This document shows positions 37,383 to 44,713 of a DNA stretch of 64,000 nucleotides, piece after piece (the stretch's first letter is position 1; each line of letters opens with the position of its first letter). The notes under the pieces are model-generated. The model worked only from the letters and a program-made list of their open reading frames with translations. It had not been told where the DNA came from and ran no database searches. Location: NCBI RefSeq assembly GCF_003984645.1, contig NZ_RWKI01000005.1, forward strand, positions 1-64,000, given 5' to 3'. The translations under genes were made by a program, and so were the position numbers. This DNA is from Variovorax sp. MHTC-1 (GTDB lineage Bacteria; Pseudomonadota; Gammaproteobacteria; Burkholderiales; Burkholderiaceae_C).

Positions 37383-38357
37383 ATGTCGCCGATGCATCGC
37401 CGTACCTTCCTGAGCGCCGCCGCGCTGATGGCCGCCGGGCCGAAGGCCTGGGCCGCGTTCCCCGACAAGCCGATCAAGCTGATCGTGCCCTGGGCCCCCG
37501 GCGGCAGCACCGACGCCATTGCGCGCGCCATGGCGCAGGGCATGAGCAGCGCGATGGGCATCTCGGTCGTCGTGGACAACCGGCCCGGCGCGGCCGGCCA
37601 GATCGGCACCGAGGCCGCCGCCCGGGCCGCGCCGGACGGCTACACGATCGTCATCGTGGAACTCCCGCACGCCATCGCACCGGCGGTGATGACCCGCCTG
37701 CCCTACGACCTGCTGCGCGACTTCACGCCGATGACGATGATCGGCACCTCGCCGCTGGTCTTCTTCGGCGGAACCGGCGCCGACGGCAAGGATTTCAGGA
37801 GCTTCATGAAGGCCGCTGCGGCCGCTGCCTCGCCGCCCGCCATCGCGCACAGCGGCGCCGGCACCGTCAGCCATCTGGCCGCGGAGCTCTTGGCCACCCG
37901 CAGCCGGATCAGGTTCAACATGGTGCCGTACCGGGGTTCGGCTCCCGCGCTCAACGACGTGGCGGCGGGCATGGTGGCGGGCCATTTCGCCACGCTGGCC
38001 AGCGGCTCCAGCCTGCTGGGCGCCGGCAAGCTCCGCGCGCTGGCGGTGGCCAGCCCGCAGCGCGTGGACCTGCCGCCGCTGAAGGGCGTGCCCACGCTGG
38101 CGGAGGCCGGCATCCAGGGGGTCGAGATCGACCAGTGGTGGGCCATGGTGGCGCCGGCCACCACGCCGCTCGATGTGACCGAACTCCTGCGCCGGGAGGC
38201 CGCTGCGGCACTCGCCCAGCCGGTCGTCAAGGAGCGCTTGTCCGCGCTGGCCGTGGAGCTGAAGGCGTCCAGCAGCGGCGAGCTGCGCGCCTTCATGCGT
38301 GCGGAGGCCGAGCGCTGGCAGAAGGTGGCGAAGGAAATCGGCCTGCAGCCGCAGTAG
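37383..38357 (+). CDS. Bug/TctC-family binding protein
   Basis: Periplasmic binding protein of 324 aa. The signal HRRTFLSAAALMAAG has a twin-arginine-like RRTFL pattern, cleaved near residue 24. Mature motifs are FPDKPIKLIVPWAPGGSTD, RAAPDGYTIV, SGAGTVSHLAAELL and VPYRGSAPALNDV, all typical of the family. A clear AAGGAG site lies before the ATG. It is co-transcribed with the PLP enzyme, so it may collect the amino acid or carboxylate that the enzyme converts. Confidence 0.93.
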   Translation: MSPMHRRTFLSAAALMAAGPKAWAAFPDKPIKLIVPWAPGGSTDAIARAMAQGMSSAMGISVVVDNRPGAAGQIGTEAAARAAPDGYTIVIVELPHAIAPAVMTRLPYDLLRDFTPMTMIGTSPLVFFGGTGADGKDFRSFMKAAAAAASPPAIAHSGAGTVSHLAAELLATRSRIRFNMVPYRGSAPALNDVAAGMVAGHFATLASGSSLLGAGKLRALAVASPQRVDLPPLKGVPTLAEAGIQGVEIDQWWAMVAPATTPLDVTELLRREAAAALAQPVVKERLSALAVELKASSSGELRAFMRAEAERWQKVAKEIGLQPQ

Positions 38358-38371
38358 CGGCGGCGCGAGCC

Positions 38372-38899
38372 TCAGGAGAATGGGCGCCCGCGGTCGCGCT
38401 CCTTGAGGGTCTCCATCGCCGCGGACATCGACGACACCACGGCGGCCCACTCGTCGCCCGTCAGCAGCAGCGCCGTTTGCGAATGGAGCAGGGTTTCTTC
38501 TCGCTCCATCTGCGCGTGCATCAACCGGTGGTGCTCTTCCAGCAGGGCTTCAAGGGTCTCGGTGTCGAGCGCTGCCCCCGATTCGGCAAGCCTCAACATG
38601 ACCTTCGCCTGTGTGAGCAGCCTGTCGCAGTGCGTGCGTTCCAGCTCGAGCTCGTCGAGGAGCTGGTCCGCTTCTGCCGCCCTGCCGCGCAGTATGTCGA
38701 GCAGGACGACGCCCTTCGGGCGATGCGTCGCTTCGTCGAAGGCCTGGAGGCGTTCGATGAGCTCGACCAGCGACGCTGCCTGCGGCCCCGGGCGCGCCCA
38801 GGCTCCCGATTTCAGCATGCCGTCGACCAGCGCCAGCAACTCGCGAATGCGAGTGTGCTCGGCACGCAAGATGATCCACGCGCATTCGGCCGCCAGCAT
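38372..38899 (-). CDS. Hemerythrin-like (HHE) protein
   Basis: A 175-aa helical protein. The pattern LRAEHTRIRELLALVD, then DEATHRPKG, and later LLEEHHRLMHAQMEREE provides the His and Glu ligands of a di-iron site spaced as in hemerythrin HHE domains. Bacterial members bind oxygen or NO, or repair iron centres; which applies here is unknown. The start ATG at 38899 gives a compact domain; longer forms add an unlikely Arg-rich extension. Confidence 0.85.
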   Translation of the reverse strand: MLAAECAWIILRAEHTRIRELLALVDGMLKSGAWARPGPQAASLVELIERLQAFDEATHRPKGVVLLDILRGRAAEADQLLDELELERTHCDRLLTQAKVMLRLAESGAALDTETLEALLEEHHRLMHAQMEREETLLHSQTALLLTGDEWAAVVSSMSAAMETLKERDRGRPFS

Positions 38900-39036
38900 G
38901 TCTCGTCCCCTTTGGCGCCAGCTTACTCCTCTGCATTTGCCATGGCGGTCCGGCCCCGTGGCCAATGGGGTCTCGCGCCGATGAGCCAATGACTCGGGAC
39001 GGCACAATGCAGATCATTCCCGCCGATCCCTCATCC

Positions 39037-39285
39037 ATGACCGAAGCCACCCCCATCCCTCCTCTTCCCGATCATCTGTCTATTGACCCGCGCAGCCCCC
39101 ATCACGTCGCTGCCGTCTTCAAGCGCGACATCGGCATCCGGTTCAACGGCAAGGAGCGGCTCGACGTAGAGGAGTACTGCATCAGCGAAGGCTGGATCAA
39201 GGTGCCCGCGGGCAAGACGCTGGATCGCAAGGGCAAACCGCTGCTCATCAAGCTGAAGGGCAAGGTCGAGGCGTTCTACCGATAG
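39037..39285 (+). CDS. DUF3297 family protein
   Basis: An 82-aa cytosolic protein. The core HVAAVFKRDIGIRFNGKERL then DVEEYCISEGWIKVPAGKTL is the DUF3297 pattern of small proteobacterial proteins of unknown role. The ATG at 39037 gives the usual length; upstream in-frame starts add poorly conserved residues. It is divergent from the hemerythrin-like gene. Confidence 0.85.
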   Translation: MTEATPIPPLPDHLSIDPRSPHHVAAVFKRDIGIRFNGKERLDVEEYCISEGWIKVPAGKTLDRKGKPLLIKLKGKVEAFYR

Positions 39286-39422
39286 GTCGATCCGTCAAGC
39301 CAAGTCGGAGCGCTCCTACGCGCCGCTGCGTCTTGTCCGATCCCGCTCGGCGCCGTCGGCCGCTCGCCCGCCTTCCGTGCGGCTCTATGGTGCTATCTCC
39401 GACCATCGCAAAGGAGAGCGCC

Positions 39423-39677
39423 ATGAGCGATCCGAAAGGCAGCGGCAAGGCCAAGGACCCCGAGATGCAGGGCGAAGGCAACTACACGGCAGCGCGCCGC
39501 TACGATGAGGCCACGACCGAGTTCGTGAAAGCGGGCAAGGTGGACGAAGCGGCGAGCAAGGCACGCCCCAAGACGGAGGCGGAGGCCGACGAGATGAAGA
39601 AGGCCGAACAAGCGGGCAAGTCGCACGCCAAGGGCGAAGACCCGGCACTGCACAAGAAGCAGAAGAGCCAGGGTTGA
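39423..39677 (+). CDS. Small hydrophilic protein of unknown function
   Basis: An 84-aa, highly charged protein (MSDPKGSGKAKDPEMQGEGN, then YTAARRYDEATTEFVKAGKV and DEAASKARPKTEAEADEMKK). It has no hydrophobic core and a lysine-rich C-terminus, so it may be disordered or stress-related. A perfect AAAGGAGA ribosome site 7 nt before the ATG supports expression. I do not know the family; close relatives seem to occur in other betaproteobacteria. Confidence 0.75.
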   Translation: MSDPKGSGKAKDPEMQGEGNYTAARRYDEATTEFVKAGKVDEAASKARPKTEAEADEMKKAEQAGKSHAKGEDPALHKKQKSQG

Positions 39678-39688
39678 ACGCCGGGCTG

Positions 39689-40066
39689 CTACGGCTTCTC
39701 GGAGGCGTCGAAGTCCAGCTCGACCTTCGCCCCGTTGGGGTCGTGGCAGAACAGCTGCCAGGTGCCGGCACCCGTCTGCTGCCGCAGCTCGTACTTCGTG
39801 CCGCTCTGGTCGAAGCGGGCCTTGACGGCGCGCAGGTCGCGCGCGCTGAAAGCCATGTGGTCGATGACGCCCGTGCGCTGCGCCGGTACCGGCCGCCCGA
39901 AGTAGAGGTGCAGCACCGCCTGCGGCCCCTCGCCGTAGAGCCACGCGCCCGGAAAGCCGAGGTCCGGGCGATGGCCGACGGTGAGCCCGAGCAGGCCCGT
40001 GTAGAAGTCCAGCGTCTTCTTCTCGTCCTCGGCCGTGACGGTGAAGTGGTTCATCCCGACGATCAT
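39689..40066 (-). CDS. VOC (glyoxalase/bleomycin) family protein
   Basis: A 125-aa VOC-fold protein. Metal-ligand candidates are His7 (MNHFTV), His54 (VLHLYFG) and Glu116 (KVELDF), with the paired beta-alpha-beta modules typical of dioxygenases, isomerases or glyoxalase-like enzymes. It is the last gene of the catabolic island and lies 16 nt after the SRPBCC-MDR fusion gene, with a GGAG site. It may open a ring or isomerise an intermediate; this is inference. Confidence 0.88.
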   Translation of the reverse strand: MIVGMNHFTVTAEDEKKTLDFYTGLLGLTVGHRPDLGFPGAWLYGEGPQAVLHLYFGRPVPAQRTGVIDHMAFSARDLRAVKARFDQSGTKYELRQQTGAGTWQLFCHDPNGAKVELDFDASEKP

Positions 40067-40082
40067 TTCGCTTGCTCCTTGT

Positions 40083-41549
40083 TCATGGCACCAGCACCAG
40101 TGCGCCGATGGTGGCGCGCGATTCGAGCCGCGCGTGCGCCTCCGCCGCGGCGTTCAGCGAACAGCGCTCGATCGGCGGCGCATTGATGGAGCCGTCCGCG
40201 AGCGCGTTCCAGACCCGCTGCGCGCGTTCCGCGAGCTGCTCGTTGGTCGCCACGTAGTCGAATACCACGGGCCGCGAGAAACTCAGCGACTTGGCGACGA
40301 GCGCGTCGGCCGGCAGCGGCGCCAGCGGTCCGCTGGCCTGGCCGAGGCTGATCCAGTGGCCGCGGCGCGCGAGCGCGGCCAGATTCTCGTCGCGGGCTGC
40401 GCCGCCCAGGCCATCGATCACCACGTCGGCACCACCGCAGGCGCGCTGCACGGCATCGGCGAAACGGTAGTCGCGCGTCACGATCACGTGCTCGCAGCCG
40501 TGTGCGCGCGCGACGCGCGCCTTCTCTTCGCTCGACACGGTGCCCAGCACGACCGCGCCGAGACGGCGCGCCCAGGAGCAGACCAGCAGACCCACGCCGC
40601 CGGCCGCCGCATGCACCAGCAGCCGCGTGCCGCGCTGCACGCGTCCGAGGTCGCGCAGCAGGTAGTCGGCGGTGATGCCCTTGAGCAGCAGCGCGGCGGC
40701 GACATCGTCCTCGACCGAAGCCGGCAGTCGCAGCACCCAATCGGCCGGCACGCAGCGCAGGTCGCAGTAGGCGCCCGGCTGCGGTCCGAGATAGGTCACG
40801 CGGTCTCCGGGAAGCAGCCCGCTGACCTGCGGCCCGACATCGAGCACGGTGCCGGCCGCCTCCATGCCCGGCACGCCGGGCAAGGGAAGCATGGACGGCA
40901 TCCAGCCGCGCCGCAGGTACACGTCGATGAAGTTGACGCCGATGGCGCGCTGGCGGATGCGCACCTCGCCCTCGCGCGGTGCCGGGACTTCGGCCTCTTG
41001 CGGGCGCAGCTCTTCGGGCCCGCCGTAGCGTTCGATGGCGACGCGGCGTGCGCGCATGGCCACGGCTTGCGGCATCGCGGCGGCCCGGCCGGTCGCCCGC
41101 AGGTCGCCGCCTTGCTGCAAGTGCCGGCACAGGTTCTCGAATCCTGCTTCGTACACACCCTGCGCCACCATGTCGCGCAGCTCGCGCTCCATGCCCGGCG
41201 GCGTCGCGAAGGTCGACTCCCAGTGCCAGAAGGTGCGGTTGCCGTCGGTCACCGGCTTGAGGGTGACGGTGGCCACATAGCGCTGCAGCGGCACCGTCGC
41301 CTCGACGATGCAGTAGGTGCTTTTGTGCTCCACGTCCGACAGCGTCAGCAGCTGCTCGCGGATGCGGTTGCCGTCGCGCAGCGTGAAGCTGCGCACGCAG
41401 CCGACCTGGTCGCTGCGCTCGTTGCCTTCGATGCGGCTGGCCTCGACCACCTCGTGCCACGCCTCATGGCTGTTGAAGTCGCGCAGCACGGCCCAGACAC
41501 GCTCGATCGGCGCGTCGATGACGGTCGAGCGGACGACGCGCTGGAGCAT
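40083..41549 (-). CDS. SRPBCC domain fused to NAD(P)H:quinone oxidoreductase (MDR)
   Basis: A 488-aa two-domain protein. Residues 1-148 are an SRPBCC (START-like) domain resembling the whole protein encoded just upstream. A linker follows, then a medium-chain reductase of the quinone oxidoreductase type with GYGGPEEL-like RYGGPEELRPQEAEVPAPREG (174-193), the GroES part, and the NAD(P)-binding AAAGGVG at 314-320. No zinc ligands are seen. SRPBCC domains bind hydrophobic ligands, so the fusion may hand a substrate to the reductase. The frame is continuous, so fusion by sequencing error is unlikely. Confidence 0.88.
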   Translation of the reverse strand: MLQRVVRSTVIDAPIERVWAVLRDFNSHEAWHEVVEASRIEGNERSDQVGCVRSFTLRDGNRIREQLLTLSDVEHKSTYCIVEATVPLQRYVATVTLKPVTDGNRTFWHWESTFATPPGMERELRDMVAQGVYEAGFENLCRHLQQGGDLRATGRAAAMPQAVAMRARRVAIERYGGPEELRPQEAEVPAPREGEVRIRQRAIGVNFIDVYLRRGWMPSMLPLPGVPGMEAAGTVLDVGPQVSGLLPGDRVTYLGPQPGAYCDLRCVPADWVLRLPASVEDDVAAALLLKGITADYLLRDLGRVQRGTRLLVHAAAGGVGLLVCSWARRLGAVVLGTVSSEEKARVARAHGCEHVIVTRDYRFADAVQRACGGADVVIDGLGGAARDENLAALARRGHWISLGQASGPLAPLPADALVAKSLSFSRPVVFDYVATNEQLAERAQRVWNALADGSINAPPIERCSLNAAAEAHARLESRATIGALVLVP

Positions 41550-41559
41550 CAGGCCGCCC

Positions 41560-41715
41560 GCCGGGCCGCCCCAAGGGCGGACTGCGCCCCCTCGGGGGGC
41601 AGCGAGTACACGAAGTGATGAGCGTGGGGGTCATCCCTCCGCCGGGCCGCCCCAAGGGCGGCCTGCGCCCCCTCGGGGGGCAGCGAATACACGAAGTGAT
41701 GAGCGTGGGGGTCCA
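41560..41715. repeat. Tandem GC-rich repeat, two copies of 81 bp
   Basis: Two nearly identical units start at 41560 and 41641 (GCCGGGCCGCCCCAAGGGCG then CTGCGCCCCCTCGGGGGGCA), with AGTACACGAAGTGATGAGCG near the end. They are the reverse of the element at 15398-15478. The second copy ends at the stop codon of the SRPBCC gene. This fills the gap between the two SRPBCC genes and may act as terminator or RNA stabiliser. Confidence 0.88.
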
Positions 41716-42156
41716 TCAGCCTTTTCCGAAGTGGCGTTTCAGTGCGTCGAAGCCGCCCTGGAACACGCCGCCGCCGATCGCCTCCGTCAGCTCGCGCTCG
41801 CGGCCCTCCTCGCAGTCGAACTCCGCGCTCCATTCGGCGAAGCAGCGTGCGCCGTCGGTCACCGGCGTGAGCTTGAGCGTGGCGGTGTAGTTCGTCACGC
41901 CCATCGGGCTTTCGAGCATCTCGTAGGTGCAGCTGTATTCGTAGTCCGACAGCGCCAAGAGCTTCTCGCGGATCATGCCGCCGTCGCGCTGGTGGAAGTG
42001 GCGGATGCAGCCGACACGATCGCCCGGCTGGTTGTTCTCGATCCGGCTGTCCGCGATCAGCGGATGCCACTGCGGCAGGCCGTTGAAATCGCGGATGCGC
42101 GACCACACGCTGTCGGCGCTGGCGTCGATCACGCTGGAGACGTACACCTGCACCAT
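41716..42156 (-). CDS. SRPBCC (polyketide-cyclase/START-like) protein
   Basis: A 146-aa hydrophobic-ligand-binding protein. Segments VSSVIDASADSVWSRIRDFN, WHPLIADSRIENN and VGCIRHFHQRDGGMIREKL are typical. It is a clear paralogue of the first domain of the fusion protein encoded next: VGCVRSFTLRDGNRIRE and TLKPVTDG occupy the same places there. The two therefore arose by tandem duplication. It is 3 nt after the flotillin gene, so part of the same transcript. Confidence 0.88.
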   Translation of the reverse strand: MVQVYVSSVIDASADSVWSRIRDFNGLPQWHPLIADSRIENNQPGDRVGCIRHFHQRDGGMIREKLLALSDYEYSCTYEMLESPMGVTNYTATLKLTPVTDGARCFAEWSAEFDCEEGRERELTEAIGGGVFQGGFDALKRHFGKG

Positions 42157-42159
42157 GCG

Positions 42160-43854
42160 CTATCCCTTCGCCTTGGGGCCGCTCGACGGCAACGCGGCCT
42201 GGGCGCCGCTGACGTCGCCCACCAGCCGCTGGATGTCACCGCCCTCGATGCCGATCTCGCGCAGCAGCTGGTCCACCAGCGGCGCCTGCGCGCGAAAACG
42301 CAGCGCCGAGTTGACCAGCCCGTCGGCAAAGCCGCCGCCGTCGCCGTTCTGGGTGCCCGCACCCGACGAGCCGCCCAGGCCGTCGACGTGCAGGATCTTG
42401 ATGCCCTCGATGCGCTCCATCGGCCGCACCGATTCGCGGATGATCGCCTCGGCCTTCTCGACCAGCTTCATGCGCAGCGCCGACATGCGCGCCTCGGGCG
42501 AGAGCATGTTGTGCGCCTCGTTCATCATGCGCGCCGCCTCGGCCTCGATCTCGGCACGTACGCGCAGCGCCATCGACTTGATCTTCTCGGCGTCGGCATC
42601 GGCCTCCGCCTGGGCGCGCACCGCCGCGCCGCGGTTGGCGCTGGCGTCCTTCTCGGCCTGCGCCGCGGAAGTGAGGCGCAGCGCGTCGCGTTCGGCGACC
42701 TGCGCCGCACCGATCAGGTCGATGGCCTTCTTGCGCTCGGCCATCTCGACCTCGCGCGCCGTGAACACCTTCTCCTCGGCGGACACCGCCAGCGCACGGG
42801 CGCTCTCGGCCTCGGCCTGGGCCTCGCTCTGCGCCTTGCTCTCGCGCGCGACCGCGATGGCGCGCTGCTGCTCGGCGAGCTCGAGCGACATGCGGCGTTC
42901 GATCTCGGCGCTCTGGATCGCGCGCTCCTTGCCGATGCGCTCTTCCTCGATGGTCTGCTCGGCGCGGATGCGAGCCGCATCGATGCTCTGCTTGGCCGTG
43001 ATCTGCGCGCCCTCGGCGGCCTGTTCGCGCTGCGCGCGCTCGGTGGCCACCTCGGCACGCTGGCGGGCACGCGCGATCTCGACCTCGCGCTGCTGCGTCA
43101 GCCGGGCGTACTCGCCTTCGCGATCGATCTCCAGCGAGAGCTTCTCCGCCTCGAGGTTCTTGTTGCGGATCGCGATCAGCGTGTCCTGCTCGACGTCGTT
43201 GCGCTGCTTCTTGCGGTGCTCGATCTGCTCGGTCAGGCGCGTCAGGCCCTCGGCGTCGAAGGCATTGCTCGGGTTGAAGAACTCCATGCCGGTCTGGTCG
43301 AGCTGGGTCAGCGAGGCGGCCTCGAGCTCCAAGCCGTTCTTGGTCAGGTCCTCGGCCACCGCCTCGCGCACCCGCCTCACGTAGGCGCCGCGCTTCTCGT
43401 GCAGCTCCTCCATCGTCATCTCGGCCGCGGCGGTGCGCAGGGCATCGACGAACTTGCCTTCGACCAGCTCCTTCAGCTGGTCCGGCTCCATGGTCCGCAG
43501 GCCCAGCGTCTGCGCCGCCGCGGCCACCGCCTCGGGCTTGGTGGCCACGCGCACGTAGAACTCGGCGATCACGTCGACGCGCATGCGGTCCTTGGTAATC
43601 AGCGCCTTGTCGCGGCCGCGGCTCACTTCGAGTCGCAGCGTGTTCATGTTGACCGGGATCACGTCGTGCACGATCGGCAGCACGAAGGCGCCGCCGTCGA
43701 GCACCACCTTCTGGCCGCCGAGGCCGGTGCGCACGAAGGCGCGCTCCTTGGAACTGCGCAGGTACAACCAGTGGAGCAGCCAGACCGCGACTGCGACCAC
43801 GATCGCGACGACGATCAGCGCGAGGATGAAATTGCCGAATTGAGCGCCTGACAT
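42160..43854 (-). CDS. Flotillin-like SPFH protein
   Basis: Membrane-anchored scaffold of 564 aa. An N-terminal membrane segment (about residues 8-30) is followed by an SPFH/band-7 domain (about 30-205) and a long, charged coiled coil rich in Ala, Glu and Arg (to about 450). The C-terminal SAEEKVFTAREVEMAERKKA and AAQAEKDASANRG motifs are of YqiK type. Flotillins organise membrane domains. An AAGGAG site at 9 nt sets the ATG at 43854; a second ATG at 43863 is too close. Its place inside a catabolic operon, within 5 nt of both neighbours, is unusual. Confidence 0.92.
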   Translation of the reverse strand: MSGAQFGNFILALIVVAIVVAVAVWLLHWLYLRSSKERAFVRTGLGGQKVVLDGGAFVLPIVHDVIPVNMNTLRLEVSRGRDKALITKDRMRVDVIAEFYVRVATKPEAVAAAAQTLGLRTMEPDQLKELVEGKFVDALRTAAAEMTMEELHEKRGAYVRRVREAVAEDLTKNGLELEAASLTQLDQTGMEFFNPSNAFDAEGLTRLTEQIEHRKKQRNDVEQDTLIAIRNKNLEAEKLSLEIDREGEYARLTQQREVEIARARQRAEVATERAQREQAAEGAQITAKQSIDAARIRAEQTIEEERIGKERAIQSAEIERRMSLELAEQQRAIAVARESKAQSEAQAEAESARALAVSAEEKVFTAREVEMAERKKAIDLIGAAQVAERDALRLTSAAQAEKDASANRGAAVRAQAEADADAEKIKSMALRVRAEIEAEAARMMNEAHNMLSPEARMSALRMKLVEKAEAIIRESVRPMERIEGIKILHVDGLGGSSGAGTQNGDGGGFADGLVNSALRFRAQAPLVDQLLREIGIEGGDIQRLVGDVSGAQAALPSSGPKAKG

Positions 43855-43859
43855 GGATG

Positions 43860-44693
43860 TCATCTCCTTGTGATCTGAACGAAGCGGCGCGTGGTTTCGG
43901 TGAGCGCCGCCTCGACCGGCAGGCGCTCCATCGAACTCGCGCCGTAGAAGCCGTGGCATGCGGGGCAGTGCGCCAGCATGTGCCGCGCGTCCTCCGGCGT
44001 GGCGATCGGGCCGCCGTGGCACAGCACGATGGCCTCCGGATTCACCGCGTGGGCTGCCGCTGCCCACAGGTTGACGCGTTGCACGCAATCGGAGAGCGTG
44101 AGCGCGGTCTCGGCGCCGATCGATCCGCCGGTGGTGAGACCCAGATGGCAGACGATGATGTCCGCGCCGGCCGCGGCCATCGCGCGCGCGTCGTCCTCGC
44201 TGAACACGTAGGGCGTAGTCAGCAGATCGAGCGCGCGGGCGCGTTCGATCATCCGGACCTCGAGCGCATAGCCCATGCCGGTTTCCTCGAGGTTCGCGCG
44301 GAAGGTGCCGTCGATCAGCCCGACGGTCGGAAAGTTCTGCACGCCCGAGAAGCCCAGGCCGATCAGCCGTTGCAGGAATTCTTCGGGGATCATGAAAGGG
44401 TCGGTGCCGTTGACGCCTGCCAGCACCGGCGTGTTCTTCACCACCGGCAGCACCTCGCGGGCCATCTCGCAGACGATCTCGTTGGCGTTGCCGTAGGCCA
44501 GGAGGCCTGCGAGCGAGCCGCGGCCGGCCATGCGGTAGCGGCCCGAGTTGTAGATCACGATCAGGTCGATGCCGCCGGCCTCCTCGCACTTGGCCGACAG
44601 GCCGGTGCCGGCACCGCCGCCGATGATCGGCCGGCCGGCGGCGATCTTGGCGCGGAAGCGTTCGAGCAGCGTGGTTCTGGCGATGCGGGGCAT
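43860..44693 (-). CDS. TIM-barrel protein of the phosphoenolpyruvate-hydrolase-like family (Tm-1 C-terminal type)
   Basis: A 277-aa cytosolic alpha/beta barrel. Motifs include [57 protein letters not shown] and [15 protein letters not shown], typical of the phosphoenolpyruvate-hydrolase-like family that forms the C-terminal half of the plant Tm-1 protein. The reaction in bacteria is not known. It directly follows the gene for the LivF-UPF0261 fusion, whose UPF0261 part corresponds to the N-terminal half of Tm-1, so the two may form one complex. Confidence 0.85.
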   Translation of the reverse strand: MPRIARTTLLERFRAKIAAGRPIIGGGAGTGLSAKCEEAGGIDLIVIYNSGRYRMAGRGSLAGLLAYGNANEIVCEMAREVLPVVKNTPVLAGVNGTDPFMIPEEFLQRLIGLGFSGVQNFPTVGLIDGTFRANLEETGMGYALEVRMIERARALDLLTTPYVFSEDDARAMAAAGADIIVCHLGLTTGGSIGAETALTLSDCVQRVNLWAAAAHAVNPEAIVLCHGGPIATPEDARHMLAHCPACHGFYGASSMERLPVEAALTETTRRFVQITRR

Positions 44694-44713
44694 GGTTGGG
44701 TCGTGTGTTGAGA

